A stretch of DNA of 64,000 nt, taken from NCBI RefSeq assembly GCF_013388355.1, contig NZ_CP058246.1, positions 1,860,001 to 1,924,000 of the forward strand. Direction: 5' to 3'. The stretch comes from Flavobacterium sp. LPB0248 (GTDB lineage: Bacteria; Bacteroidota; Bacteroidia; Flavobacteriales; Flavobacteriaceae). Position numbers and translations under genes: made by a program. Positions 57,228 through 64,000 of the stretch are shown here, piece by piece; position 1 is the stretch's first letter; every line of letters starts with the position of its first letter. Below the pieces are notes generated by a model. That model ran no database searches. It saw nothing but the letters and a program-made list of their open reading frames with translations, and was not told where the DNA came from.

Positions 57228-58463
57228 CTAACCGACATTACGGCCTTTTTTTAGTTCAATTACTGTTATTTCAGGCATAATTCCAACTCGTCCTGGATAG
57301 GCGTGAAAACCAAATCCACGGTTAACATAAACGTATCTTCCGACGTTTTCGTACAATCCCGCCCATTGTTTATAAATGTACTGTGCTAGGCTCCATTTAA
57401 AATAGCCTGGAATCTCAATTCCAAATTGCATACCGTGCGTGTGGCCAGCGAAAGTCAGATGAAAGTTCTTTGGGTGATCTTTAATTTCGGCATCCCAATG
57501 GCTTGGATCATGGCTCATTAAAACTTTAAAATCGTCCTGATGCACATCTTTTGAAGCTTTATTTAAATCACCTGCTTTCTTAAAATTCACTCCCCAATTC
57601 TCTACTCCAATCAAAGCGATTTTATCATCGCCTTTTTGAATATAAGTATGTTCGTTCAGCATTAATTTAAAACCAATTTGACCATACAAATTTTTAATTG
57701 CCTTAAAGTTTTCGTCTTTTTCTTTTTCAGAAGGCCAAGTCACATATTCACCATAATCGTGATTTCCTAAAACTGCAAACTTCCCATATTTATAATCTTT
57801 AATACGGCTAAAAGCTTCCAGCCAAGGATGCATTTCTTTAGCATGCGTATTGACGATATCCCCAGTAAACAAAATCAAGTCTGCTTCTTGTGCATTGATC
57901 AAATCAATGGCATAATTTATTTTCTCTGGATTATCAAAACTTCCGCTGTGAACATCAGAAATCTGTGTGATTTTAAAACCGTCAAAAGCATCTGGAAGAT
58001 TAGGAAAAAATACAGTTTGTTTGATTACTTTGAAATTATACTTCCCTTCAAAAATTCCGTAAATAATAGAAAGGAACGGAATTGCAGCCAACCCTAAAGC
58101 GATCTGGCTAACAAACTTTCGCCTGTCGGGCATCATTTCTTTCCGAGGAGTATTATAAACAAAATAGTTTAAGATACTTGCTCCTATCCTAAAAATATCC
58201 TCACCAAACATTATTAATGTAAGCACAATTTTAGGCACATATACCGTCAGCATCAAACCTGTGGTAAACATAAATTGCCTAGTCTGACCAACAGAGCGAT
58301 CAACTTGTGAAAAAGAATAGATAATAAAGACTAAGACCAGTAAACTTATAACTTGATAGCCAATCAAAACCCAACGTGTTTTGATTAAAGTTCGAAAAGC
58401 CTGATATGAATAGAACTCAATAAATAATAAAAGAGCGCATAGAATTATAAAACGAAAGATCAT
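57228..58463 (-). CDS. Membrane-anchored metallophosphoesterase (YkuE/LpxG-like)
   Basis: The 411-residue protein has about four N-terminal membrane helices (residues 1-140: MIFRFIILCALLLFIEFYSYQ, LIGYQVISLLVLVFIIYS, MFTTGLMLTVYVPKIVLTLIMF, IALGLAAIPFLSIIYGIF) and then a calcineurin-type phosphoesterase domain. Metal-binding motifs are in order: ISDVHSG, FTGDIVN, LGNHDYGEY, LMSHDP and FAGHTHGMQFG. A Tyr/Phe-rich end with NRGFGFHAYPGRVGIMPEITVIEL matches the YkuE family, some members of which hydrolyse UDP-2,3-diacylglucosamine in lipid A synthesis. Substrate not determined. It is transcribed toward the thioredoxin-fold gene with a 73-bp gap. Confidence 0.93.
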   Translation of the reverse strand: MIFRFIILCALLLFIEFYSYQAFRTLIKTRWVLIGYQVISLLVLVFIIYSFSQVDRSVGQTRQFMFTTGLMLTVYVPKIVLTLIMFGEDIFRIGASILNYFVYNTPRKEMMPDRRKFVSQIALGLAAIPFLSIIYGIFEGKYNFKVIKQTVFFPNLPDAFDGFKITQISDVHSGSFDNPEKINYAIDLINAQEADLILFTGDIVNTHAKEMHPWLEAFSRIKDYKYGKFAVLGNHDYGEYVTWPSEKEKDENFKAIKNLYGQIGFKLMLNEHTYIQKGDDKIALIGVENWGVNFKKAGDLNKASKDVHQDDFKVLMSHDPSHWDAEIKDHPKNFHLTFAGHTHGMQFGIEIPGYFKWSLAQYIYKQWAGLYENVGRYVYVNRGFGFHAYPGRVGIMPEITVIELKKGRNVG

Positions 58464-58545
58464 TTAATATATAGTTTTAAACAAAGTAACAAAGAATGAA
58501 AATTCTATTTCTTTTTATTATAAAAAATTTAACGCTGTAAAACAT

Positions 58546-58576
58546 AAAAAAGCTGAAAGATGTCTCTTCCAGCTTT
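58546..58576 (-). terminator. Terminator after the lysine-rich peptide gene at 58627
   Basis: On the minus strand GCTGGAAGA, a 4-base loop and TCTTTCAGC form a stem (one mismatch), followed by TTTTTT. It lies about 50 bases after the stop codon. Confidence 0.8.
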
Positions 58577-58626
58577 AACCTACCAACCTTTAAAACTATT
58601 TAATCTTAAGACTTAAGAATCTTATA

Positions 58627-58815
58627 TTATTTTGCTTTTGGAGTTTCTGTTTTTGCAGCTTCTGCTTTTTTCTCTCCTTTAGCTTTTTTGTTTGCTTTTT
58701 TATCTTGTTTTTCAGTTTTCACCTCTTTTGTTTTTGCTGGTGCTGGAGTTGTTTGTGCACTTGCCATTGCAACTGTTCCTAAAACTGCTACTGCTAAAAT
58801 TGCTAATTTTTTCAT
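58627..58815 (-). CDS. Small secreted Lys/Ala-rich protein (paralogue A)
   Basis: From the ATG at 58815 the product is 62 residues: a signal peptide (MKKLAILAVAVLGTVAMASA) then a mature part of about 42 residues made almost wholly of Lys, Ala, Glu, Thr and Pro (TKEVKTEKQDKKANKKAKG). An ATG 30 bases further up would put KITIKKFKV before the signal peptide and is less likely. It is a paralogue of the two peptides at 61122 and 61330: shared AVLGT and A(Q/F) cleavage region, shared KEVK. Composition recalls acid-shock protein Asr of enterobacteria, but homology is not claimed. It follows the histidine kinase gene yet has its own promoter with an 11-bp direct repeat. Confidence 0.85.
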   Translation of the reverse strand: MKKLAILAVAVLGTVAMASAQTTPAPAKTKEVKTEKQDKKANKKAKGEKKAEAAKTETPKAK

Positions 58816-58856
58816 GACTTTAAATTTTTTGATTGTTATTTTCATTATTTATAAGT

Positions 58857-58891
58857 CAAAGGTATAATCACAAAATGAAGACAAAATGAAG
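58857..58891 (-). promoter_or_regulatory. Promoter with direct-repeat operator, paralogue A
   Basis: The minus strand reads CTTCAT (58891-58886), 5 bases, CTTCAT (58880-58875), 10 bases, then the -7 box TACCTTTG (58864-58857). The extended repeat is CTTCATTTTGT twice in tandem, period 11 bp; its TTTG lies 17 bases from the -7 box and so doubles as the -33 element. The same arrangement stands upstream of the 61545 gene. Confidence 0.65.
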
Positions 58892-58918
58892 AAAAAGTCT
58901 TACAGAGAATTTTAACTT

Positions 58919-60247
58919 TTAATTGTGATTTTGAAACCATAATTTAAAAGAAGTGCCTTGCCCTAATTGAGATTCTACAGTAACTTCTATATGGTGAAAA
59001 GAGGCAATACTCTTAGCAATTGCAAGACCTAAGCCCTGCCCTTCCTGATCATAACTAATTCTGGTAAAACGGCTGAATATTTTTTCCAGTTGCGATTCAT
59101 CCATTCCAATGCCAGAATCTTTTACCAAAATATAATAATGGTTATCATCATAACCGTCTTCAATGACAATCTTTCCTTGTGGTTTATTATACTTTATGGC
59201 ATTGGTTACTAAATTATAAATCAGAATATGAATTAAAGTTTTGTTTCCAATAAAAACAAAGGCATTTTGCATTCTATTTTGAAACTGAATTTCTTTATCA
59301 TCTATACGATCTTGAAGGTCTTCCTGTAAATCAGAAACAATTTCGCGAAGATTAATCTCTTCATTCAACTCATATTGATTATTATCTATTCTAGAAATCA
59401 GTAATAAATTATTGATAATTTTTTTCAGCATATCCAGCGTCTTTAGAGATCCTGCAATTTTATCAAACGCATTATCATCTAAAGATTCGTTCTGTAGCAA
59501 GTTTTCAAGTTTATTTTTAAGCAATGCGATCGGAGTTAAAAGCTCGTGCGAAACATTCGAAATAAACTGCTTTTCTTTTTTAAAGACTTCGGCAATACGA
59601 TCCATCATTTGATTCAAAACAAAATCCAATTCCCTAAAATCTCTTGAAGCCGCTTTTATCGGAGTATGATCAAACATTTCAGGTTCGTTTACCCGCCTGA
59701 TCTTTGTATCAATAATTTTATAAAATGGTTTTAAAAGATATTCAATGTAAAAAGTATCAGCCAAAAAAGTAATAAATAGAATGATAACAAAAACAATGAT
59801 AATAAAAAGCTTTATTACAAAAGTCAAATCGTTTACCTCGCTTAAACTACTTCCAATTTCAAGCTGATAATCTTGCCCTTCGTATGTAAAATGATGCTGC
59901 AATATTCTGTATTCGCTTTCTTCATTTTCAATCTTGCGATATTCGTTTGTAAAAGTTGTTTTTTTCTGATGCGGTTTTATCGGCATTCTGGAAAGCACTA
60001 GAAATTCGCTATGAAGTGTCGAAAATTCAGAAAAGGTCTCTGTAGTATCATCTGGATTTTCTATAAAATCATTGATTTCTTCTTGATTAAGATGCTCAAT
60101 AAACTTTTTCTTTTTCTCCAGCAGACTATTATTAATATGATGGTACACCACATTTTCTACCAAAATAGGAAGCATTAGCCATAAAATCAAAATGACCAGC
60201 AGTCTGGTCATGGCATTAAAAATGGCTAATTGATGTTTTATTTTCAC
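58919..60247 (-). CDS. Sensor histidine kinase
   Basis: The 442-residue protein has membrane helix 1 (about 13-32), a periplasmic sensor of about 110 residues (33-143) rich in Glu, His and Phe, membrane helix 2 (about 144-165), a cytoplasmic linker, HisKA with phospho-accepting His234 in FISNVSHELLTPIALLKNKL, and a HATPase domain (N box NLVTNAIKYN, G1 KDSGIGMD, F box FSRFTR, G2 GQGLGLAIAKS). All catalytic boxes are intact. The linker (KPFYKIIDTKIRRVN) is HAMP-like but short. It lies 10 bases after the response regulator gene, which it should phosphorylate. The signal is unknown; flanking genes for exported basic peptides suggest envelope stress. Confidence 0.95.
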   Translation of the reverse strand: MKIKHQLAIFNAMTRLLVILILWLMLPILVENVVYHHINNSLLEKKKKFIEHLNQEEINDFIENPDDTTETFSEFSTLHSEFLVLSRMPIKPHQKKTTFTNEYRKIENEESEYRILQHHFTYEGQDYQLEIGSSLSEVNDLTFVIKLFIIIVFVIILFITFLADTFYIEYLLKPFYKIIDTKIRRVNEPEMFDHTPIKAASRDFRELDFVLNQMMDRIAEVFKKEKQFISNVSHELLTPIALLKNKLENLLQNESLDDNAFDKIAGSLKTLDMLKKIINNLLLISRIDNNQYELNEEINLREIVSDLQEDLQDRIDDKEIQFQNRMQNAFVFIGNKTLIHILIYNLVTNAIKYNKPQGKIVIEDGYDDNHYYILVKDSGIGMDESQLEKIFSRFTRISYDQEGQGLGLAIAKSIASFHHIEVTVESQLGQGTSFKLWFQNHN

Positions 60248-60257
60248 AAGAATAATT

Positions 60258-60932
60258 TTATTCGTTTATACGATAACCCACATTACGAACAGTTTCAAAC
60301 CAATCTATAGTCGTATGTTTATCTAATTTCTTTCTGAGATTTCGAACATGAACATCTATAAAATTAGAATCTGAATTCACTTCCAGAATATCGCCCCAAA
60401 TATGTTCGGTCAATTGTAACCTTGTAATCACTCGATTTTTATTGAGAACTAGATACTGAAAAATATCAAATTCTTTTTTGGTAAGACTTAACGGAGTTTC
60501 ATTAAAGCTCACTTTATAATCCTGAAGCTGCAACAGAAAACCATGAATGCTTAAATTGTTTAAAGTAAAACCATGAATCCTACGAATTACAGCAAACAGC
60601 CTTGCTGCCAATTCTGTCAAAGCAAAAGGTTTTGTCAAATAATCGTCGGCTCCAAGATGAAGTCCGTTAATCCTGTCATCCAATTCTCCGCGCGCTGTAA
60701 GTACAATTACAGCAATCTTTGATTTTGTTTTTCGAATCGTCTGTAAAACCTCAAAACCGTCTCCATCAGGCAAACCCAAATCCAATAGCATGGCATCGTA
60801 ATCATTGCTTCCAAATTCTTCCAAAGCTTCAGCACAGTTATTTGCAATTTTACAGATATAACCTGCATTGCACAAAAAATCGTAAACTTCTATAGCAAGT
60901 TCTTTATTATCTTCAACAATTAAAATATTCAT
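60258..60932 (-). CDS. OmpR/PhoB-family response regulator
   Basis: The protein has a receiver domain (MNILIVEDNKELAIEVYDFL; phospho-accepting Asp51 in MLLDLGLPDGDGF; conserved Lys in YLTKPFALTELAARL) and a C-terminal winged helix of the OmpR type (TPLSLTKKEFDIFQYLVLNKNRVITRLQLTEHIWG; FIDVHVRNLRKKLDKHTTIDWFETVRNVGYRI). I choose the ATG at 60932 (224 residues); an ATG two codons upstream is possible. Regulators of this type bind head-to-tail repeats with a period of 10-11 bp, which is what the promoters of the two flanking peptide units show. It is first of the pair with the kinase. Confidence 0.95.
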   Translation of the reverse strand: MNILIVEDNKELAIEVYDFLCNAGYICKIANNCAEALEEFGSNDYDAMLLDLGLPDGDGFEVLQTIRKTKSKIAVIVLTARGELDDRINGLHLGADDYLTKPFALTELAARLFAVIRRIHGFTLNNLSIHGFLLQLQDYKVSFNETPLSLTKKEFDIFQYLVLNKNRVITRLQLTEHIWGDILEVNSDSNFIDVHVRNLRKKLDKHTTIDWFETVRNVGYRINE

Positions 60933-61010
60933 ACACATGGCATTTAAGCATTACTAAAATTAATCAATTCTCAAAAGTTCAGCTACACATTATTAAAAAA
61001 TTAACTAATG

Positions 61011-61040
61011 AAAAAAGCTGATAAATTTCTTCATCAGCTT
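61011..61040 (-). terminator. Terminator after the lysine-rich peptide pair
   Basis: On the minus strand AAGCTGAT, a 10-base loop and ATCAGCTT form a stem that ends in TTTTTT. It lies about 80 bases after the stop of the 61122 gene and separates this unit from the regulator-kinase pair. Confidence 0.75.
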
Positions 61041-61121
61041 CTTCAATCGCATTCTCATAATCATTATTCCTGTTTTGCCTTCGTTCATTACAATGGTTCG
61101 AAAACAAAACGAGAGCAATTC

Positions 61122-61304
61122 TTATTTTTTTACAGGTGCTACTTCTTCTTTTGAAGTATCAGCTTTTGCTTTTTTATCTCCTTTATGATGATGTTTTGTA
61201 GCTTTTACTTCTTTTGTCGGTGTTGTTTGAGCTGGAGTTGTTTGAGCGCTTACCATTACAGTTGTTCCTAAAACTGCTGCCAATACAATAAATAAATTTT
61301 TCAT
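61122..61304 (-). CDS. Small secreted Lys-rich protein (paralogue B)
   Basis: The 60-residue protein has a signal peptide (MKNLFIVLAAVLGTTVMVSA) and a mature part with a short TTPAQTTPTKEV stretch, a His/Lys cluster (KHHHKGDKKAKA) and a basic C-terminus (PVKK). The His cluster is absent from the other two paralogues and could bind metal or respond to pH. It is the second gene of a two-gene unit, 25 bases after paralogue C, with no promoter of its own seen. The leader sequence just before the ATG (GAAATC) is the same as that of paralogue C, consistent with tandem duplication. Function unknown. Confidence 0.83.
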   Translation of the reverse strand: MKNLFIVLAAVLGTTVMVSAQTTPAQTTPTKEVKATKHHHKGDKKAKADTSKEEVAPVKK

Positions 61305-61329
61305 GATTTCTATTTTTTTTGATTATTTG

Positions 61330-61545
61330 TTATTTTTTCATTTTTGCAGTTTCTGGTTTAGCTGCCTCTGTTTTTGGCACTTCACTTTTCACTGATTTTG
61401 TTTTTTGATCTGATTTGCTTTTTTTAGGATGTTTTGTTGCTTTTACTTCTTTCGCCGGAGCTTCTTTTCCATCTTTTGCAGGAAATGCGTGAACCATTGC
61501 ACTTGTTCCTAAAACTGCTACTAGTAACATTAATAAATTTCTCAT
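61330..61545 (-). CDS. Small secreted Lys-rich protein (paralogue C)
   Basis: The 71-residue protein has a signal peptide (MRNLLMLLVAVLGTSAMVHA) followed by about 50 residues dominated by Lys, Ala, Glu, Pro and Ser (KEVKATKHPKKSKSDQKTKSVK). It is the longest of the three paralogues and shares KEVKATKH with paralogue B. It is first in the unit C-B, driven by a promoter with the CTTCAT direct repeat. It has no recognisable fold and is probably unstructured in the periplasm or outside the cell. Possible roles are acid-shock-type buffering, polyanion binding or envelope protection; none is shown by the sequence. Confidence 0.83.
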   Translation of the reverse strand: MRNLLMLLVAVLGTSAMVHAFPAKDGKEAPAKEVKATKHPKKSKSDQKTKSVKSEVPKTEAAKPETAKMKK

Positions 61546-61588
61546 GATTTCTAAGATTTAAGAATTAATAACCTTTTATTTTACAGAT

Positions 61589-61623
61589 CAAAATTACTTT
61601 CGTAACATGAAGAGAAAATGAAG
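61589..61623 (-). promoter_or_regulatory. Promoter with direct-repeat operator, paralogues C-B
   Basis: The minus strand reads CTTCAT (61623-61618), 5 bases, CTTCAT (61612-61607), 10 bases, then the -7 box TAATTTTG (61596-61589). Repeat period (11 bp) and distance to the -7 box (10 bp) equal those of the 58857-58891 promoter. There is no good TTTG at -33, so activator dependence is plausible. Confidence 0.65.
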
Positions 61624-61674
61624 AAATCACTGAATAATTTTTTTTAACTTGATATTAACTTTTGCATTTTTTTC

Positions 61675-61804
61675 TACCATATAAGTTATATAAGTTCATT
61701 TAAAAATTCTGCAGCAATACTATTTATCATAATCATTAGATTCGCTGTGGCTTATCTCTACAGTGTGCATGTTGCTAAAATGAATTTATATAACTTATAT
61801 GGTA
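61675..61804. repeat. Inverted-repeat element, 27-bp arms, upstream of polA
   Basis: Arms at 61675-61701 and 61778-61804 are inverted copies with one mismatch, separated by 76 bp. Each arm contains two adjacent 9-mers close to ATATAAGTT. The central part has shorter self-complementary pieces (AGCAA with TTGCT; CTGT with ACAG). It ends 66 bases before the polA ATG. It may be a small non-autonomous mobile element, a structured leader RNA or a double binding site. No target-site duplication is obvious. The rest of the 325-bp divergent gap holds the peptide promoter and no gene. Confidence 0.7.
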
Positions 61805-61870
61805 AAAATTTTCATTTTTGACAATTTTTGAGAACTCAATTGTTTATTTTTACAGACTAATATTTTTAAT

Positions 61871-64000
61871 ATGTCGACTCAAAAACGCCTTTTTCTTCTA
61901 GATGCTTATGCATTAATTTTTCGTGGTTATTACGCTTTTATTAAAAACCCGAGAATCAACTCAAAAGGAATGGATACATCTGCAATTATGGGTTTTATGA
62001 ACTCACTTTTGGATGTTATTAAAAGAGAAAAACCAGATCACTTGGCTGTTGCTTTTGATAAAGGCGGAAGTCATGTAAGAACTGAAATGTTTGTTGATTA
62101 CAAAGCCAATAGAGATGCAACACCTGAAGCAATTAAAATTGCTGTTCCATATATTCAGGAATTATTAAAAGCCATGCACATTCCAATTATTGAACTTGAA
62201 GGTTGTGAAGCCGATGATTTAATTGGAACAATTGCGAAACAGGCAGAAAAACAAAACTACAAAGTCTACATGGTGACTCCAGATAAGGATTTTGCCCAGT
62301 TAGTTTCTGAAAACATTTTTATGTATAAACCTGCCCGTATGGGTAACGGAATCGAAATTTGGGGAGTTCCTGAAGTTTTGGCAAAATTTGAAATTGAAAG
62401 GCCTGAACAGGTAATCGATTTTCTTGGAATGATGGGTGATGCAATTGATAATATTCCAGGATTACCAGGTGTTGGAGAAGTGACTGCTAAAAAGTTTCTT
62501 AAAGAATTTGGAACTATGGAAAACCTTTTAGAAAATACACATTTACTAAAAGGTAAAATGAAAGAAAATATTGAAGCGAATAAAGACAAAGGCATTCTTT
62601 CTAAAAAACTGGCCGCAATTATCACGGATTGTGATGTGGCTTTTAATGAAGAAGATTACGAACTTTCTCGTCCAGATATTGAAAAAACAGATGCTATTTT
62701 TCAGGAATTGGAATTTAGAAGAATGGCAGAGCAATTTGACAATTTGTTTAAAACTGATGGCGCTCAAACTGCTGCTCCAGCTCCTGATGCCAAATTGTAC
62801 AAAAAAGCACAACCTAAAAACGAAGACCAATTTGATCTTTTTGGAAGTGGAAATACTAATGGGGAAAATGCTGAAATCGAAAGAACTTCGTTTTATAATA
62901 CTTTAGAAAACACAGAGCATTTTTACCAAACCATTCAAGGCGATTTAGGCATTAAAATGCTTTTGCAGAATTTACAAAAACAGACTTCAGTTTGTTTTGA
63001 TACTGAAACTACAGGAATCGATGCTTTACATGCAGAATTGGTTGGAATGTCTTTCTCTTACGAAAAAGGAAAAGCATTTTATGTGCCATTTCCAGAAAGT
63101 CAGGAAGAAGCAAAAGCTTTGGTAGATAAATTTGTCCCGTTTTTTGAAAATGAAAACATTGAGAAAATCGGACAGAATTTAAAATACGATTTAAAAATCC
63201 TATCTAATTATGGTGTTTCTGTAAAAGGAAAACTTTTTGATACCATGATTGCGCATTATTTGATTAATCCAGATATGCGTCATAATATGGATATTTTAGC
63301 AGAAACGTATTTGAAATATTCTCCAAAATCTATTGAATCTTTAATTGGTAAAAAAGGGAAAAATCAGCTTAATATGCGCGATGTTCCTTTGGAAGATATT
63401 AAAGAATATGCGGCAGAAGATGCCGATATTACATTACAATTAAAAGAAATCTTTACAACAGAATTAGATAAAACAGAAACTAAAAAGTTATTTGACGAAA
63501 TCGAAATTCCATTAGTAAGCGTATTGGCCGATATGGAAACGGAAGGAATTCGTTTGGATGTAGATTTCTTAAAAGCAATGTCTTCTGAAATGGAAGTTGA
63601 AATCAAAGCTTTAGAAGAAAAAATATATGAAACCGCTGGCGAGAAATTCAACTTGGCCTCTCCAAAACAATTAGGAGATATTTTGTTTGAAAAACTAAAA
63701 ATTGGCGGCGCTAAGCAAAAGAAAACCAAAACTGGACAATATGCAACTGGCGAAGAAGTTTTGACTTATTTGGCCAATGACAACCCAATTGTAAAACAAA
63801 TTTTGGATTGGCGTCAAATGGTAAAATTACAGAGTACGTACATTCTAGCTTTACCAGAACAGGTAGACAAAAAAACTTTACGCGTTCATACCGATTATAT
63901 GCAGACGGTTGCCGCAACTGGGCGTTTAAGTTCTAACAATCCGAACTTGCAGAACATTCCGATTCGTACCGAAAGAGGACGCCAGATTCGTAAAGCTTTT
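61871..64000 (+). CDS. polA: DNA polymerase I, partial (3' end outside window)
   Basis: Exactly 710 codons are visible from the ATG at 61871 to the window edge with no stop. The N-terminal 5'-3' exonuclease (FLLDAYALIFRGYYAF, CEADDLIGTIAKQAE, MVTPDKDFAQLV, GLPGVGEVTAKKFLKEFG) covers about 1-290. The 3'-5' exonuclease (about 355-540) keeps the proofreading motif CFDTETTGID and the YAAEDADITLQL block, so unlike Bacillus-type Pol I it should proofread. The polymerase palm and thumb begin at about 550 (GIRLDVDFL) with TGRLSSNNPNLQNIPIRTERGRQIRKAF at the edge. It repairs DNA and removes RNA primers. It is divergent from the peptide unit. Confidence 0.97.
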   Translation, partial: MSTQKRLFLLDAYALIFRGYYAFIKNPRINSKGMDTSAIMGFMNSLLDVIKREKPDHLAVAFDKGGSHVRTEMFVDYKANRDATPEAIKIAVPYIQELLKAMHIPIIELEGCEADDLIGTIAKQAEKQNYKVYMVTPDKDFAQLVSENIFMYKPARMGNGIEIWGVPEVLAKFEIERPEQVIDFLGMMGDAIDNIPGLPGVGEVTAKKFLKEFGTMENLLENTHLLKGKMKENIEANKDKGILSKKLAAIITDCDVAFNEEDYELSRPDIEKTDAIFQELEFRRMAEQFDNLFKTDGAQTAAPAPDAKLYKKAQPKNEDQFDLFGSGNTNGENAEIERTSFYNTLENTEHFYQTIQGDLGIKMLLQNLQKQTSVCFDTETTGIDALHAELVGMSFSYEKGKAFYVPFPESQEEAKALVDKFVPFFENENIEKIGQNLKYDLKILSNYGVSVKGKLFDTMIAHYLINPDMRHNMDILAETYLKYSPKSIESLIGKKGKNQLNMRDVPLEDIKEYAAEDADITLQLKEIFTTELDKTETKKLFDEIEIPLVSVLADMETEGIRLDVDFLKAMSSEMEVEIKALEEKIYETAGEKFNLASPKQLGDILFEKLKIGGAKQKKTKTGQYATGEEVLTYLANDNPIVKQILDWRQMVKLQSTYILALPEQVDKKTLRVHTDYMQTVAATGRLSSNNPNLQNIPIRTERGRQIRKAF

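Noticed and set aside
61122..61545. Homology of the lysine-rich peptides to Asr acid-shock proteins or histone-like proteins
   Set aside because: Similarity is only in composition; low-complexity Lys/Ala sequences match many unrelated proteins by chance.

Overview
The window is AT-rich bacterial DNA from the phylum Bacteroidota, most likely a Flavobacterium close to F. johnsoniae. Four things point there: the gliding/type IX secretion gene sprA next to gcvH; a giant surface protein with a type-B C-terminal sorting domain followed by PorP/SprF-like and OmpA-like partners; an alternative complex III (actABCDEF) fused in one operon to an aa3-type oxidase; and promoters of the Bacteroidota type (TTTG, 17-23 bases, TAnnTTTG). 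Species assignment is inference from gene content.

Layout. 1-11.6 kb (minus strand): a VanZ-like partial gene, gcvH, sprA, ruvA, a malic enzyme-phosphotransacetylase hybrid and a CBS-domain protein. 11.6-13.0 kb: an accessory stretch with REP-like palindromes, two perfect dyads and an unrecognised 110-residue ORF. 13.0-26.4 kb (minus): an adhesin operon encoding a 3471-residue repeat protein, a PorP/SprF-like protein and a TPR/PD40/OmpA protein. 26.9-30.2 kb (minus): ruvB, a cytochrome P450 and queG. 30.3-41.7 kb (minus): actA-actB-actC-actD-actE-actF-coxB-coxA, a complete quinol-to-oxygen electron path with its own promoter and terminator. 42-43.4 kb: a small secreted SPOR protein and a class A acid phosphatase homologue. 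43.7-48.4 kb (minus): rimP-nusA-infB with a terminator-like hairpin in the leader. 48.5-52.2 kb: a double universal stress protein, an overlooked double-glycine leader peptide gene, an aldehyde dehydrogenase and an AraC-type regulator. 52.3-52.6 kb: two identical tRNA-Gln(TTG) genes in a 179-bp tandem duplication. 52.8-58.5 kb: a DUF2723 membrane protein, a NodB-type deacetylase, a thioredoxin-fold protein without cysteines and a membrane-anchored metallophosphoesterase. 58.6-61.6 kb (minus): an OmpR-type two-component system flanked by three small secreted lysine-rich paralogues. 61.9 kb to the end: the 5' part of polA.

The best candidates for something undescribed are three. (1) The two-component system with the lysine-rich exported peptides: both peptide transcription units carry the same element, CTTCAT-N5-CTTCAT-N10-TAnnTTTG, a direct repeat of 11-bp period at a fixed distance from the -7 box, as expected for an OmpR-family site. 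(2) The orphan 57-residue peptide with a VRGGG leader-cleavage motif, with no transporter or peptidase beside it. (3) A 130-bp element with 27-bp inverted ends just upstream of polA. All sequence statements come from direct reading; no database search was run.
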